Made by a program: the position numbers and the translations under genes
Notes under the pieces: model-generated
The model's database searches: none
What the model saw: the letters and a program-made list of their open reading frames with translations, nothing else
Told to the model about the DNA's origin: nothing
Shown: in pieces, positions 26,491 through 36,732 of the stretch
Numbering within the stretch: position 1 is the first letter of the stretch
Layout of the letters: each line of letters begins with the position of its first letter
NCBI RefSeq assembly: GCF_029688925.1
Contig: NZ_JARUKY010000006.1
Span: 1-64,000, forward strand
Direction of reading: 5' to 3'
DNA length: 64,000 nt
Source of the DNA: Evansella sp. AB-P1
GTDB lineage: Bacteria; Bacillota; Bacilli; Bacillales; Salisediminibacteriaceae

Positions 26491-26526
26491 AAAAATAGCC
26501 CTTCACAACTGGTGGCATTGTGAAGG
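26491..26526 (-). terminator. orphan intrinsic terminator
   Basis: On the minus strand CCTTCACAA and TTGTGAAGG form a nine-pair stem (26526-26500) followed by GGC and TATTTTT. No protein gene ends just before it; the nearest upstream sequence on that strand is the intergenic region 26527-27019 beyond the murA terminator. It might end a small RNA or serve as a backup. Confidence 0.6.
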
Positions 26527-26722
26527 ACTGATTATATAAGAAAAAATTCCGTTTTATGTATCATAAGGATGAATTTTGTAACATACGCTTTTATTATCAC
26601 ACTAAATTTATTAGGATTTAACTTTTGACTCAAGATGGCTGCTAGCTTTCATAAAATTTATGCTTAATTTTCCTTTGAATGCACTATTCATTCGTTTAAT
26701 TACGCTAGTTATCATATTAATT

Positions 26723-26873
26723 GCGTTGGATCTCCCTTTCATTGCACCAAATATGATTTAATTTCGCCGATCTTTACTGGAATCGCGCCATTTTTCTTAT
26801 TAATTGCGTCAATCTTTACTGGAATCGCGCTACTTTCCACATTAATCGCGCCGATCTGATCTTGAATCGCGCC
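26723..26873. repeat. 21-bp phased GCGCC repeats (copy 1)
   Basis: GCGCC or near matches occur at 26785, 26806, 26827, 26848 and 26869 at exact 21-bp intervals, with looser members at 26723, 26744 and 26764. Each box is preceded by AATC or AATT. The layout matches the much longer array at 57983-58365. Confidence 0.75.
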
Positions 26874-27019
26874 AACACCTTTTGCGCTAGTTGCATTCGC
26901 ATGCGCCGCAGCTAATGTGCAGCATAGTAATGGATACGTTTAAGCAAATATGTAAAGAGATAGAGAAAGAGCAAGCGAATTGGCAATAACACGGTGCAAG
27001 AGCAAGTGCAAAAGCAAAA

Positions 27020-27055
27020 CCATCACAAAAAATTGATACAAATTTTTTGTGATGG
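27020..27055. terminator. terminator after murA
   Basis: CCATCACAAAAAATT (27020-27034) is the exact reverse complement of 27041-27055, with a six-base loop. It lies 22 bases after the murA stop on the minus strand, with TTTTGCTTTTGC following. Confidence 0.8.
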
Positions 27056-27077
27056 CTGTTTAGGTTTGTTTTGTGTT

Positions 27078-28403
27078 TTAGGCAAAGTTTGGATCCATTT
27101 TTAATGGTGCTGGAGCTTCGAGATTTTCTAGCTCACTTTCATCAATTTCGTAGACCCGTTCAATATCAGCGCCTAGATTTTTTAGTTTTTCAGCAAAATC
27201 CACGTATCCTCGATCAATGTGCTTGAGCTCTGTGACACGTGTATAGCCTTCTGCTACGAGACCTGCTAATACGAGGGCTGCACCTGCACGTAGGTCAGTT
27301 GCGGCTACTTCTGCCCCTTGTAGGTCAGTTGGTCCTGATACGATTGCAGCTCGACCTTCGATTTTGATATTGCCGTTCATGCGACGGAACTCTTCCACGT
27401 GCATGAAACGATTTTCAAACACAGTTTCTGTAATGACGCCAGTGCCCTCTGAGCAGAGGAGTAGGGACATCATTTGTGCTTGCATATCTGTTGGAAAACC
27501 AGGATGTGGCATCGTTTTAATATCAACAGATTTTAGCTTTTCAGGACCAATAACACGGAGGCCATTGCCCTCTTCTGTAATTTCGACGCCCATTTCCGTC
27601 ATTTTTGCAATGAGTGGGCGAAGGTGTTCTGGCAAGACATTATCTACAAGAACATTACCACGAGAAATAGCTGCTGCTACCATGAATGTACCTGCTTCAA
27701 TTCGATCAGGAATAATCGTGTGCTCTGCACCAACTAATTCATTTACGCCTTCAATGCGAATCGTACCTGTTCCTGCACCGATTACCTTTGCTCCCATGGA
27801 GTTCAGATAAGTTGCAAGACAAACAATCTCAGGCTCTTCTGCAGCATTTTCAATGATTGTAGTTCCTTTTGCCATTGACGCTGCCATCATAATGTTTTCC
27901 GTAGCGCCAACACTTGGGAAGTCTAAATAGATCTTCGTTCCAACAAGTTGACCGTCTACCTTTGCTTCAATAAAACCATTACCAATTTCCACTTCCGCAC
28001 CCATTGCTTCAAAACCTTTTAGATGTTGATCAATAGGACGAGATCCTATGGCACATCCTCCTGGTAATGCGATTCTCGCGTGCCCTACCCGGGCCAATAA
28101 TGGTCCCATAACAAGAAACGATGCTCGCATTTTTCGAACATATTCAAAAGGTGCTTCGGTACTCAGCGTTCCCTCAGCATTGACTGATATATTACCATCT
28201 TCATACGTTACATCTGCATTCAAGTTTCTTAATACTTCGTTAATTGTGTATACATCAGCAAGTGCTGGTACATCATAAATTGTACTCTTACCTTTGCTGG
28301 CCAAGATGGATGCAGCGATGACCGGCAAAACGGCGTTCTTAGCTCCTTCGACTCGGACAGTGCCGTTTAGACTCCTGCCACCGCGGACGATGATTTTTTC
28401 CAA
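27078..28403 (-). CDS. murA: UDP-N-acetylglucosamine 1-carboxyvinyltransferase MurA
   Basis: MurA transfers enolpyruvate from phosphoenolpyruvate to UDP-GlcNAc, the first committed step of peptidoglycan synthesis. The 441-residue protein has the substrate Lys22-Asn23 in [14 protein letters not shown] and the fosfomycin-target Cys117 in [16 protein letters not shown]. The duplicated inside-out barrel is complete through [17 protein letters not shown]. It lies between ywmB and spoIID, the position of murAA in B. subtilis. Confidence 0.96.
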   Translation of the reverse strand: MEKIIVRGGRSLNGTVRVEGAKNAVLPVIAASILASKGKSTIYDVPALADVYTINEVLRNLNADVTYEDGNISVNAEGTLSTEAPFEYVRKMRASFLVMGPLLARVGHARIALPGGCAIGSRPIDQHLKGFEAMGAEVEIGNGFIEAKVDGQLVGTKIYLDFPSVGATENIMMAASMAKGTTIIENAAEEPEIVCLATYLNSMGAKVIGAGTGTIRIEGVNELVGAEHTIIPDRIEAGTFMVAAAISRGNVLVDNVLPEHLRPLIAKMTEMGVEITEEGNGLRVIGPEKLKSVDIKTMPHPGFPTDMQAQMMSLLLCSEGTGVITETVFENRFMHVEEFRRMNGNIKIEGRAAIVSGPTDLQGAEVAATDLRAGAALVLAGLVAEGYTRVTELKHIDRGYVDFAEKLKNLGADIERVYEIDESELENLEAPAPLKMDPNFA

Positions 28404-28436
28404 AGTATTCCCCTCCGCGTCCAGTTTTCTATATTA

Positions 28437-29210
28437 TTAATATTCAGTGGTTATAAGTGGCGTTCCAATTGTTACGATTGTTTCTCCGCCCAATCCATTG
28501 TTTATGCTTCGTAATGCTATTTGAACATTCATTTTTTCTCCGTTGGTAACAATCTCTTGTTCCCATAATGGTGTGTGGGCAGACAATGAGACAAACGTTT
28601 CTTCTTGAAGGTCTTCTACAACATCAGCGGATAAAGCATCTATGATCACTTGACCCCATTGCTTCACGTTGTCTGCTTCATCCCCTGTAACTGTCCCTTC
28701 CATTCGCAAAAATATGTCTTCTGGATGGAACATAGACATTTGTGATACTGGCAGCAGCTCGGATAGATTTTCTTGCCATTGAGTGTCGGCTGAAAAGGAA
28801 GCTTCAAAAATGGTATATACATCATATTGATCATTTGCTCTTGGTGTAATAAAAATAGTGTGCTTTTCTTTATACATTCCGTTATGATCAGAAAATGTAC
28901 CTATCCATTTTGTTTGATTATTAGTGTACTCTGCTTCCCATTCCTGTCGTTCATTTGACTGTTTCCATTGCTCCAAATATTTCATCACTTCATTATATGA
29001 ATGAATCGACTCTTGGTGATTCCTTGCATAAATATGAAATTCCTTTGATTCCACTTCCACTTCATTCAAACGTTCTTCCATTAGAAGAAATATGTCATGT
29101 GGTTGGAGCAATTCATTTTCCTCAGAACGAGTAATACTTCCCTCAATAACAAACGTGAAACATACTAAAATTCCTGTAATGATAGCTAAAAACTGCCATT
29201 TATTCCCCAT
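28437..29210 (-). CDS. ywmB: YwmB family protein
   Basis: This 257-residue protein belongs to the YwmB family (annotated as TATA-box binding because of a fold resemblance). It has one N-terminal membrane or signal segment (FLAIITGILVCFTFVIEG) and an extracytoplasmic domain with VSLSAHTPLWEQEI and NVQIALRSINNGLGGETIVTIGTPLIT at the C-terminus, the best conserved part of the family. It is 33 bases upstream of murA, so the two genes are probably co-transcribed. Its function is unknown. Confidence 0.88.
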   Translation of the reverse strand: MGNKWQFLAIITGILVCFTFVIEGSITRSEENELLQPHDIFLLMEERLNEVEVESKEFHIYARNHQESIHSYNEVMKYLEQWKQSNERQEWEAEYTNNQTKWIGTFSDHNGMYKEKHTIFITPRANDQYDVYTIFEASFSADTQWQENLSELLPVSQMSMFHPEDIFLRMEGTVTGDEADNVKQWGQVIIDALSADVVEDLQEETFVSLSAHTPLWEQEIVTNGEKMNVQIALRSINNGLGGETIVTIGTPLITTEY

Positions 29211-29598
29211 GTAAAAACTCTCCCTTTTTTCCGTTCAAAAGAACGATCATCTCTTATTAGCATTGTTGCCTTTTGGGAGATGAGGCATACATGGAAGTAT
29301 CCACTAAAAGCCGACATATCGTGCTATTTTTTGCATAATTCACCCAGTTCTTTTAAAGACAAATTGGATGTATGTTGCCTCTTGGTTGGTACACCTTTTT
29401 TGATATGGAAAATGAATTTTATACACGTAAAACTTTTGCAATTCAGTATAAAAAATCCAGCTTCACCAAAAAATAATGAATGTAGTCATTCATATTGGGT
29501 ATACTTTAAAAGCTACTTAAGTATATATAGTGTTTTTACTTTTTCGTGGTAAATGAAACCTTTTAGTATCAAAATATTTTTTTAGTACATATCATGTT

Positions 29599-29832
29599 TT
29601 AAAATAAATGCCTGAGCATTAAAGACCAATTTAAATAATTTAATAAAAAACTAGTAACCAAGTGTGTTATTGCAATGGTAATGAGAACGAGTAATGCTTT
29701 CGCTTTTGGTCCATGCGGATTTTTGACAAATAAGTCTATTTTAAAAGACTGAACAGACCACCAAACTATTGTTAATACCATTAAGTTAATAATGATATTA
29801 AATAGGCCTTGTTGTCCTAGCGATTCTAACAT
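29599..29832 (-). CDS. ywzB: DUF1146 family membrane protein YwzB
   Basis: The 77-residue protein has two hydrophobic segments (FNIIINLMVLTIVWWSVQSF and LLVLITIAITHLVTSFLL) separated by a short loop NPHGPKAKA. This matches DUF1146, which in B. subtilis sits just upstream of ywmB. The ATG at 29832 is chosen because GGAGGGA lies seven bases upstream, and because relatives begin MLE-GQQ. The function is unknown. Confidence 0.8.
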   Translation of the reverse strand: MLESLGQQGLFNIIINLMVLTIVWWSVQSFKIDLFVKNPHGPKAKALLVLITIAITHLVTSFLLNYLNWSLMLRHLF

Positions 29833-30319
29833 TGACATTCCCTCCATGTAACACTGTACGACGTCCATATGACTTTTATTATTTTATCTAATCAACTTCA
29901 TTTTCTGTAAATATTTAAAAATTATAGTCCAAACCTTTAATAAAAGGCCACATTTTTTATAATAGCTAATTTTTGATAAAAATGCTATTTAATTTTTCAC
30001 GAAAATTGTCCTTATTTTTGAACAACTTGTAGAAATATGTGGAAATTTACCACACACAAATCCCTACTTTTGTTTCTTTATATAATTTCATCATCTCTCC
30101 AAAACCCTTTATTATAGGGATTTCTATTAATAAAATAGTAATTATATTATTTTTTAATATTAAAGCTTCAAATATTTTACTTTAAAGCTAATTAACTTTT
30201 AAGTGGTTTCATGGGATAAATTGGCACTATTTTTTTAAAAATTCTTACAAATTTGTGAAAAAGTCACCCCTAAAAATTTGAATGGCCAATATTAGAGAAC
30301 ATATTGTGCAAAAATAGAT
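29833..30319. other. AT-rich intergenic DNA
   Basis: No gene or strong structure is seen. The stretch from 29880 to 30300 is exceptionally AT-rich. Confidence 0.4.
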
Positions 30320-30740
30320 CAGGAAGTGAAAGACGCCAACCCCAGTGATGAGTATCCTCTCCTCGGGAATTCACTAGGAGTTGTCTCGACTGATGAAGAT
30401 ACAGAACAACACTTTACAGAAGTAGAGAAAGATGCGTTCTAGACGAACGGAAAGCAGTGAAAACGATAAATACGGTAGTCTATACGACTTGCAAATCTAC
30501 CCTGAAAATAGCCGTTATCAAACTTATAAGTAGGCTGTTTTCGGGAACTTTGTTGCTATTGGATTAAAATTAATTTTCATACCTCATGGTGCAAAATAAT
30601 CACTTGCATGTGAGGTCTACCCTGAAAATAGAAAACGGTTCAGTAGAGAAGGGTAACGACTCAATCGATGAAACTTCAAATCCACTATCGGTTGTCTCGA
30701 CGGATGAAGCTACAGAGCAACACTATACATAGGTAGATAA
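30320..30740. repeat. duplicated composite repeat
   Basis: Two related segments of about 55 bases, beginning GTTGTCTCGAC at 30383 and 30700, continue GATGAAG-TACAGA-CAACACT. Each is associated with a CTACCCTGAAAATAG word (30498 and 30605). These are the reverse complements of the TATTTTCAGGGTAG ends of the 16.8-17.5 kb cluster. No reading frame covers them. Confidence 0.6.
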
Positions 30741-30835
30741 TAAAGTGTGCACGACAACTGGCAATTCTAAAAATTCAAGATATATGATAGTGAAGAAGAC
30801 GGCTGAACGATCGAGATCCTGCGCATTGTTGGTTT

Positions 30836-31062
30836 GCAGGTTCATTGGCGTCTTCTATGTGCCTGCAAATTTGCTTTTTCCCTTTTGCAGGTTTATTGGC
30901 GACCTTCTATGAACCCGCAAATTTGCTTTTTCCCTTTTGCAGGTTTATTGGCGACCTTCTATGAACCCGCAAATTTGCTTTTTCCCTTTTGCAGGTTCAT
31001 TGGCGCCTTCTATGTGCCTGCAAATTTATTTTTATCCTTTTGCAGGCTCATTGGACGACTCT
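30836..31062. repeat. 52-bp tandem repeats with GCAGG/CCTGC hairpin
   Basis: GCAGG occurs at 30836, 30887, 30939, 30991 and 31042, so the period is 51-52 bp. Each unit reads TTTGCAGGTT, CATTGGCG or TATTGGCG, CTTCTATG, then (A/G)ACCCGCAAA or GCCTGCAAA. TTTGCAGGTT can pair with GAACCCGCAAA. Units 2 and 3 are almost identical. Frames running through it look accidental. Confidence 0.8.
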
Positions 31063-31063
31063 T

Positions 31064-31190
31064 TCTTTCGTCTACCCTGAAAATACACAGGTTCAGGAGT
31101 GACATGCGACGACTCCTGAGGAAAAGATTCGGATGAACTTCTTGATGAGTATTTTCTTCCTGCATGCTGTATTTTCATGCTCCAATAAAA
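31064..31190. repeat. compact copy of the dispersed composite repeat
   Basis: Read on the minus strand, this is the shortest copy that seems complete: GAAAATACTCATCAAG, ATCCGAAT, GGAGTCGTCGCA, CACTCCTGAACC and TATTTTCAGGGTA. These are the components found in the 16.8-17.5 kb cluster. Confidence 0.6.
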
Positions 31191-31752
31191 CAACACTATT
31201 TAAATAAATTTAGTATAAAAAGTAATATAGGTTACATGTAGCCTTAGATGAGGGAATTTACTTTTTCATTAAACCAGGGAAGGATCAAAAAATAAATAGC
31301 CGTTATTTACCATTTTTTGAAATGACAATTTTCATAACTATCCATTACTAAGCAATTGACTGAGGTTTATATCTTCGAGTCGTCAACTCCACATTTTCGT
31401 TTCTACATACAAACTTCGTTACTGTTTACCTTATTATATTAACTAGGACACACATTTAATTACAGTTTCTTAACAATTATTTTAAAAAGATCGGTAATTG
31501 TTCTATTTTTTCTTTTTTTGAATACAATAGAAGTTTGTTTTCTGATTTGAAGTTTGAATCTATGTTTTTCCTTATCATTTTCTTTAATAGCATGTACTTT
31601 TGTTGTAATTGCACCGTGACATGCCTTTACCGTCAACTTCCAATTTTTTTTGCCATTGTTTTTGCCGCAACTTTGCGCAGACTTCCCCAATTATTGGGAT
31701 GTACGTATTTCCACTGCATTTGATTGCAGCCGATCTTTTTGAGGAACTAAAT
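31191..31752. other. intergenic DNA downstream of the nuo operon
   Basis: AT-rich sequence. A lysine-rich minus-strand frame (31460-31690) starts at TTG without a ribosome site and is not accepted as a gene. Confidence 0.35.
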
Positions 31753-31816
31753 ATAAAAAACCCCTTCCACCGTGGCCAACTTACTTAATTGTAAGCTGGA
31801 AACGATGAAAGGGGTT
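31753..31816 (-). terminator. intrinsic terminator of the nuo operon
   Basis: On the minus strand AACCCCTTTC and GAAGGGGTTTTTT form the base of a long imperfect hairpin with further pairing inside (CAGCTTAC...GTAAGTTG), followed by the T-run. It lies about 60 bases after the nuoN stop. Confidence 0.85.
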
Positions 31817-31874
31817 CACTTAGTTCGCATAGCTTCCACTTTCGTTTTTTACAACAAAGGTGTTTGGCTAATGC

Positions 31875-33329
31875 TTACCACTGAATATATGCGATCCAGT
31901 CGATCATCAAGCCAGGTAAAACACCTAGGATGATCGTTACTGCAAGGGCAATTGTAACTACGACAGAAATACTGAGTGGTGCTTTTAATTCTACGTCATT
32001 CGGGTTTGGTTCATTCATGAACATTTGCTTAATGACACCGAAGTAGTAGTAGAAAGAAATAACACTTGTTACAAACATGACACCGGCTAACCAAAGCATG
32101 CCTGCTTGTGCTGCACTAATAAAGATCCATGCTTTCCCTACAAAACCTGCTGTTAATGGAAGTCCAGCTAAACCGAGTAGGAAAACACTCATTGCAATCG
32201 CCATGTATGGAGATCGTTTATACAGACCGGAAAAGCTAGAGAAGTCATCTCGACCGGAATCCTCTGTTACTAATGTGATGATTGCAAATGCTCCAAGTGT
32301 CATAAATACATAGACGATACTATAGAAAATGATGACACCAATGGAGTAACTCGGAATAAAGATGGCTGCAATTGGAACAAGTAAGTAACCTGCTTGCGCC
32401 ACTCCAGAGTATGCCATTAGACGCTTAATATTTTTCTGCGTCAGTGCAATTAGATTACCTACTATCATTGTAACTGTTGCAATAATAGCGATTATCCATG
32501 TCCACTCATCGTATAATACACCTTCAGAACCAAGGAAGGTAGTGAAGAACACTCGTAGGACAATAGCAAAACCAGCTATTTTAGAAACGACAGATAGAAA
32601 TGCCGTAACTGGTGTTGGTGAACCTTCATATACGTCTGGTGCCCACATATGGAATGGAACGATAGAAATTTTGAAACCAAAACCTGCAAGCATGAATAGA
32701 ATACTCATGACAACGATAAATGGATAATCTACATACAAGCTGCTAATGACTTGTGAAATATCGATGATGCTCGTCGTTCCAGTCAAACCGTATAGGAATG
32801 ACATACCGTATAAAATAAAGGCTGACGCTGTTCCACCAAGGACAACATATTTAATTGCACCTTCTGTGGATTTACGATTATGCTTTTTAAAGCCAGCTAA
32901 ACAGTAGGAAGAAATACTGAGAAGCTCAAGACCAATATATAGCGTAATTAAATCAGCTGAGGAAACCATCAGCATAGCACCTAGTGCAGCAAATAGCATT
33001 AAGGAATAAAATTCCCCTTGATACACGTCATCGTTTTTGTCGAGATAGTGCATGCTAATTGCAATAACGATGGCAACACCTACAAGTAGGATGATCTTGA
33101 ACATCGTTGAAAAGTGATCGACGATGAAGATGTCTGCGATGGTTCCAGCCCCTCGATTAATGTACACAAGAACGGCTGTTACAAGTAAAGCAATAATACT
33201 CATTCGTCCGAGGAAAGGCTTTTTTCCTTTAACCCCTGTCATAAAGTCGATCGTGAAAATCACTAGTGCTAGGATTCCTAAAACGATTTCCGGAGTCATT
33301 AAAGACCAGTTTGCATTATAAGCTGACAT
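31875..33329 (-). CDS. nuoN: NADH-quinone oxidoreductase subunit N
   Basis: NuoN is one of three antiporter-like proton-pumping subunits in the membrane arm of complex I. The 484-residue protein has about 14 membrane segments. Key landmarks are LYIGLELLSISSYCLAGF (Glu in TM5), FKISIVPFHMWAPDVYEGSPTPVTAFLSVVSKIAGF (Lys and broken TM7-8) and the later KNIKRLMAYSGVAQAGYLL. It ends the operon, five bases after nuoM, and is followed by a terminator. Confidence 0.95.
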   Translation of the reverse strand: MSAYNANWSLMTPEIVLGILALVIFTIDFMTGVKGKKPFLGRMSIIALLVTAVLVYINRGAGTIADIFIVDHFSTMFKIILLVGVAIVIAISMHYLDKNDDVYQGEFYSLMLFAALGAMLMVSSADLITLYIGLELLSISSYCLAGFKKHNRKSTEGAIKYVVLGGTASAFILYGMSFLYGLTGTTSIIDISQVISSLYVDYPFIVVMSILFMLAGFGFKISIVPFHMWAPDVYEGSPTPVTAFLSVVSKIAGFAIVLRVFFTTFLGSEGVLYDEWTWIIAIIATVTMIVGNLIALTQKNIKRLMAYSGVAQAGYLLVPIAAIFIPSYSIGVIIFYSIVYVFMTLGAFAIITLVTEDSGRDDFSSFSGLYKRSPYMAIAMSVFLLGLAGLPLTAGFVGKAWIFISAAQAGMLWLAGVMFVTSVISFYYYFGVIKQMFMNEPNPNDVELKAPLSISVVVTIALAVTIILGVLPGLMIDWIAYIQW

Positions 33330-33334
33330 TGTCT

Positions 33335-34876
33335 TTAACCCCCTATCCTTGACAAGATGTCGATTACTGTAATGTTGATAACGTCACTTAAGATGTTCGG
33401 ATATACTCCAATAAGAATACTGAATCCTAGCAACCCAATCATTGGGACGTATTCTAATGGACGGGCATCCGATAATTCTTTATATTTATCATCCAATTGA
33501 CCGAACGTTGTACGTTGCATAGCCCAAAGTAGATATGCAGCTGTAAGGATAATACCGATACCGGCAATAACACCAAGTGTTTTTGCTGCTGGAAGAATGG
33601 AAGCGTCTGCTCCAAAAATACCGATAAATGCGAGCAATTCACTTACGAATCCAGAAAGGCCTGGTAACCCAACAGAAGCCATGGCTGCTGCTAGTGTAAA
33701 CCCAGCTAACACTGGTACGGACTTAGATAGTCCTCCAAGCTCGGAAATGGTTCTCGTTTTTGTACGTTCATAGATTGCTCCAACCATGAAGAACAGTAGA
33801 GCTGAGATAAACCCGTGAGATACAAGCTGGAATATTGCTCCTTGCATTCCTGAAGCGGTGAAGGATGCAATTCCTAATAAAACGATACCCATGTGACTGA
33901 TACTTGAGAAAGCAACAAGTCGTTTTAAATCTGTTTGTACGAGTGCTAATAAGGCACCATATATGATGTTAATGACACCGAGAATAGCAATTAACAATGC
34001 GAAGCGACTAGCTTGGTCTGGTAAGATGCCTACACCGATTCGAATTAAACCGTAACCACCCATTTTTAGAAGGACACCTGCAAGAATCATACTTGCAGCA
34101 GTTGGTGCTTCTACGTGGGCATTCGGTAACCACGTATGGAATGGGAAAACCGGTAATTTAATGGCAAATGCCACGAACAAGCCTAAGAATAAAGCTCCTC
34201 TAACGCCTGTTGTTAAAACTTCAGCAAATGCTGGTTCAGCAAAGATTTGTGTCAGGATCGGAATACTGAATCCAGATCCTCCAAGCATTTGTAGACCAGT
34301 TGCCTGGAATGCATAGTAGTACATTCCTAGGAATGATAAGAACATAATGGCACTTCCTAGTCCTGTATAAACAAGGAACTTAAATGCTGCATATGTTTTT
34401 TCTTTTCCACCCCAAATTCCAATAATGAAAAACATTGGAATGAGTGTTAATTCGAAGAACAGGAAGAAAAGGAATAAATCTTGAGCAACAAAAACCCCTA
34501 GCATCCCTGTAAGTAGTACAAGCGTCCAAATATAAAACTCTTTTACTCGTTCACTAATGTTTAATGAAGCGAATAGGGATAACGTTGTTACTATTGTCGT
34601 TAAGATAATAAGTGGTAATGATAGACCATCAATACCAATTTCATAGTTTAATCGTACAAGACCAAGATCGATCCAAGGTGCAGCTTGGTAAAATTGTAAG
34701 CCTGAAAATGCTCGATCAAATGCTCCCCAAAGAATGAGAGAGACAATTAACGTTACTCCTGATGTTCCAATCGCAATGGAACGGATAACATTTTTATTTT
34801 CTTTCGGAACTGTCAAGATGAGCAATGCCCCTGCTAATGGTAAAAAGATAAGCCATGATAGTAGGTTTGGGATCAT
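33335..34876 (-). CDS. nuoM: NADH-quinone oxidoreductase subunit M
   Basis: This 513-residue antiporter-like subunit shows FFLFFELTLIPMFFIIGIWGG (TM5 Glu), AIKLPVFPFHTWLPNAHVEAPTAAS (TM7 Lys) and DLKRLVAFSSISHMGIVLLG. It starts four bases inside nuoL, the ATGA type of overlap that implies translational coupling. It also resembles MrpD, but the operon context settles NuoM. Confidence 0.95.
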   Translation of the reverse strand: MIPNLLSWLIFLPLAGALLILTVPKENKNVIRSIAIGTSGVTLIVSLILWGAFDRAFSGLQFYQAAPWIDLGLVRLNYEIGIDGLSLPLIILTTIVTTLSLFASLNISERVKEFYIWTLVLLTGMLGVFVAQDLFLFFLFFELTLIPMFFIIGIWGGKEKTYAAFKFLVYTGLGSAIMFLSFLGMYYYAFQATGLQMLGGSGFSIPILTQIFAEPAFAEVLTTGVRGALFLGLFVAFAIKLPVFPFHTWLPNAHVEAPTAASMILAGVLLKMGGYGLIRIGVGILPDQASRFALLIAILGVINIIYGALLALVQTDLKRLVAFSSISHMGIVLLGIASFTASGMQGAIFQLVSHGFISALLFFMVGAIYERTKTRTISELGGLSKSVPVLAGFTLAAAMASVGLPGLSGFVSELLAFIGIFGADASILPAAKTLGVIAGIGIILTAAYLLWAMQRTTFGQLDDKYKELSDARPLEYVPMIGLLGFSILIGVYPNILSDVINITVIDILSRIGG

Positions 34877-36732
34877 CCGAAATACCCCCTTAGCACGAAG
34901 GCTAATGCGATGATCGCAAGTCCTCCGATGATGGTCACAAGGCCGTATGTTTGAAGTTGCCCGTCATGACGCTTGGCAAAAGTACGTCCTGTTATTTTCG
35001 AAGAACGCCCTACTAAATTTACGATACCATCGACAATGTTCCGATCGATATCCCATAGGAATTTTCCAATAGCCACTGTAGGCTGAACAAAGACCTTTGC
35101 ATATAGTTCATCCATATAATATTTGTTTAATAGAAGCTTATGAACTGCAGGTAATTTGCTGGAGAATGCATCCTTTGCAATAGCCCCTTTGTAATACATA
35201 GCCCACGCAAGTGCGATACCACCAATGGCAACAGCTAAAGATAAAATAGCAAGCCATAATTCTCCGTGTGCTTGGTAGCCCACATTGAGACCTTGTGTTA
35301 AGAAGTCTTCAAGAACAAATCCTAATGGTGTATTCACGAAACCTGCTACGATAGCCAAAAAGGCTAACACTGCTAATGGAATCGTCATAAGCTTTGTGTT
35401 TTCATGCGGTTCATGATCTCCACGGAATGTGCCAGTGAAGGCTGTGAAGAATAAGCGGAACATATAGAATGCTGTCATAAAGGCAGTGATTACGGCAATG
35501 GTGAATAAGAAGATATCTCCACCTTCCCACGCAGCTGCTAAAACTCCTTCTTTACTCCAGAAACCAGCTAATGGGAAAATCCCCGCAATTGCTAAGGCAC
35601 CGATTAAGAAAGTAATGGAGGTAAGCTTCATACGTTTCCAAAGGCCGCCCATTTCACGAATATCTTGACGGTGATGCACTGCATAAATGACACTACCTGC
35701 TCCTAAGAAGAGAAGTGCTTTAAAGAATGCGTGCGTCATTAAGTGGAATAAACCTGCCACATACCCACCAGTACCTAATGCTAGCATCATAAAACCGAGT
35801 TGACTGATGGTTGAATAAGCTAAAATTCGTTTAATATCTGTGTTAACAAGGGCAATCGTTGCAGCGAAGATCGCTGTAATTGCACCTGTGTAAGCTACAA
35901 CTGTCATCGCTGTGCTTGATGCTAGGAATAATGGGTACATAACACCAACTAAGTATACCCCTGCAGCAACCATCGTTGCAGCATGGATTAATGCTGAAAC
36001 TGGTGTTGGACCTTCCATTGCATCTGGTAACCACACATGTAGTGGAAATTGTGCTGATTTACCAACTGCGCCTAAGAAAATACAGATAGCAATGATCGTA
36101 ATCATTGTGTCATTTACTAAACCTGCTTGAACTGCTGCAAAAATGTCAGCGTAATCGAAGCTTCCTGTTGCATTGAATAGAAGGACTAAACCGATTAGTA
36201 GACCAACATCCCCAATACGAGTTGTTAAGAATGCTTTTTTCGCTGCTGCAGCTGCTTCAGGCTTAAAGTACCAGAAGCCTACGAGTAGGAAGGAACAAAG
36301 ACCTACAAGCTCCCAGAAAATGAATAGCTGTAAAATATTTGGTGCAAGGACCAATCCGAGCATAGAAAATGAGAAAAGTCCTAAATAGGAATAGAATACG
36401 TGAATTCTAGCATCTTCTCGCATATATTCCTTTGAAAAAACATGTACTAGTAAACTTACTACGGTTACAACGATTAGCATCATTGCGTTCAATGGGGTAA
36501 CTTCATAACCCATTGTGATTGTGCTTTCACCGAAAGTAAGCCATTCAATTACAAATGAATAAGTTTCTCCACCAATACGTTCAATCAGAACGATTACTGA
36601 TAATATGAACGATAGTGCCAAGGCTGTTATTCCAACATAGGATGCTTTTTCCTTAAGGAATCTCCCGAAGAATAACAGGATGATGAAGGCGATTAGCGGA
36701 AAAACCGGGATTAACCAGGCATTTTGTATCAT
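34873..36732 (-). CDS. nuoL: NADH-quinone oxidoreductase subunit L
   Basis: This is the largest antiporter-like subunit, 619 residues, with the distal long horizontal helix at the C-terminus. Landmarks are LQLFIFWELVGLCSFLLVGFW, AQFPLHVWLPDAMEGPTPVSALIHAATMVAAGVYL and TDIKRILAYSTISQLGFMM. It is separated from nuoK by 396 bases, unlike the tightly packed genes elsewhere in this operon. It overlaps nuoM by four bases. Confidence 0.95.
   Translation of the reverse strand: MIQNAWLIPVFPLIAFIILLFFGRFLKEKASYVGITALALSFILSVIVLIERIGGETYSFVIEWLTFGESTITMGYEVTPLNAMMLIVVTVVSLLVHVFSKEYMREDARIHVFYSYLGLFSFSMLGLVLAPNILQLFIFWELVGLCSFLLVGFWYFKPEAAAAAKKAFLTTRIGDVGLLIGLVLLFNATGSFDYADIFAAVQAGLVNDTMITIIAICIFLGAVGKSAQFPLHVWLPDAMEGPTPVSALIHAATMVAAGVYLVGVMYPLFLASSTAMTVVAYTGAITAIFAATIALVNTDIKRILAYSTISQLGFMMLALGTGGYVAGLFHLMTHAFFKALLFLGAGSVIYAVHHRQDIREMGGLWKRMKLTSITFLIGALAIAGIFPLAGFWSKEGVLAAAWEGGDIFLFTIAVITAFMTAFYMFRLFFTAFTGTFRGDHEPHENTKLMTIPLAVLAFLAIVAGFVNTPLGFVLEDFLTQGLNVGYQAHGELWLAILSLAVAIGGIALAWAMYYKGAIAKDAFSSKLPAVHKLLLNKYYMDELYAKVFVQPTVAIGKFLWDIDRNIVDGIVNLVGRSSKITGRTFAKRHDGQLQTYGLVTIIGGLAIIALAFVLRGYFG

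Noticed and set aside
31460-31690. Lysine-rich 76-codon minus-strand frame
   Set aside because: It has a TTG start with no ribosome site, no recognisable family, and composition explained by AT-rich DNA.
34873-36732. Mrp-type Na+/H+ antiporter subunits instead of NuoL/M/N
   Set aside because: The three antiporter-like proteins lie in an operon with nuoA, B, C, D, H, I, J and K, so they belong to complex I.
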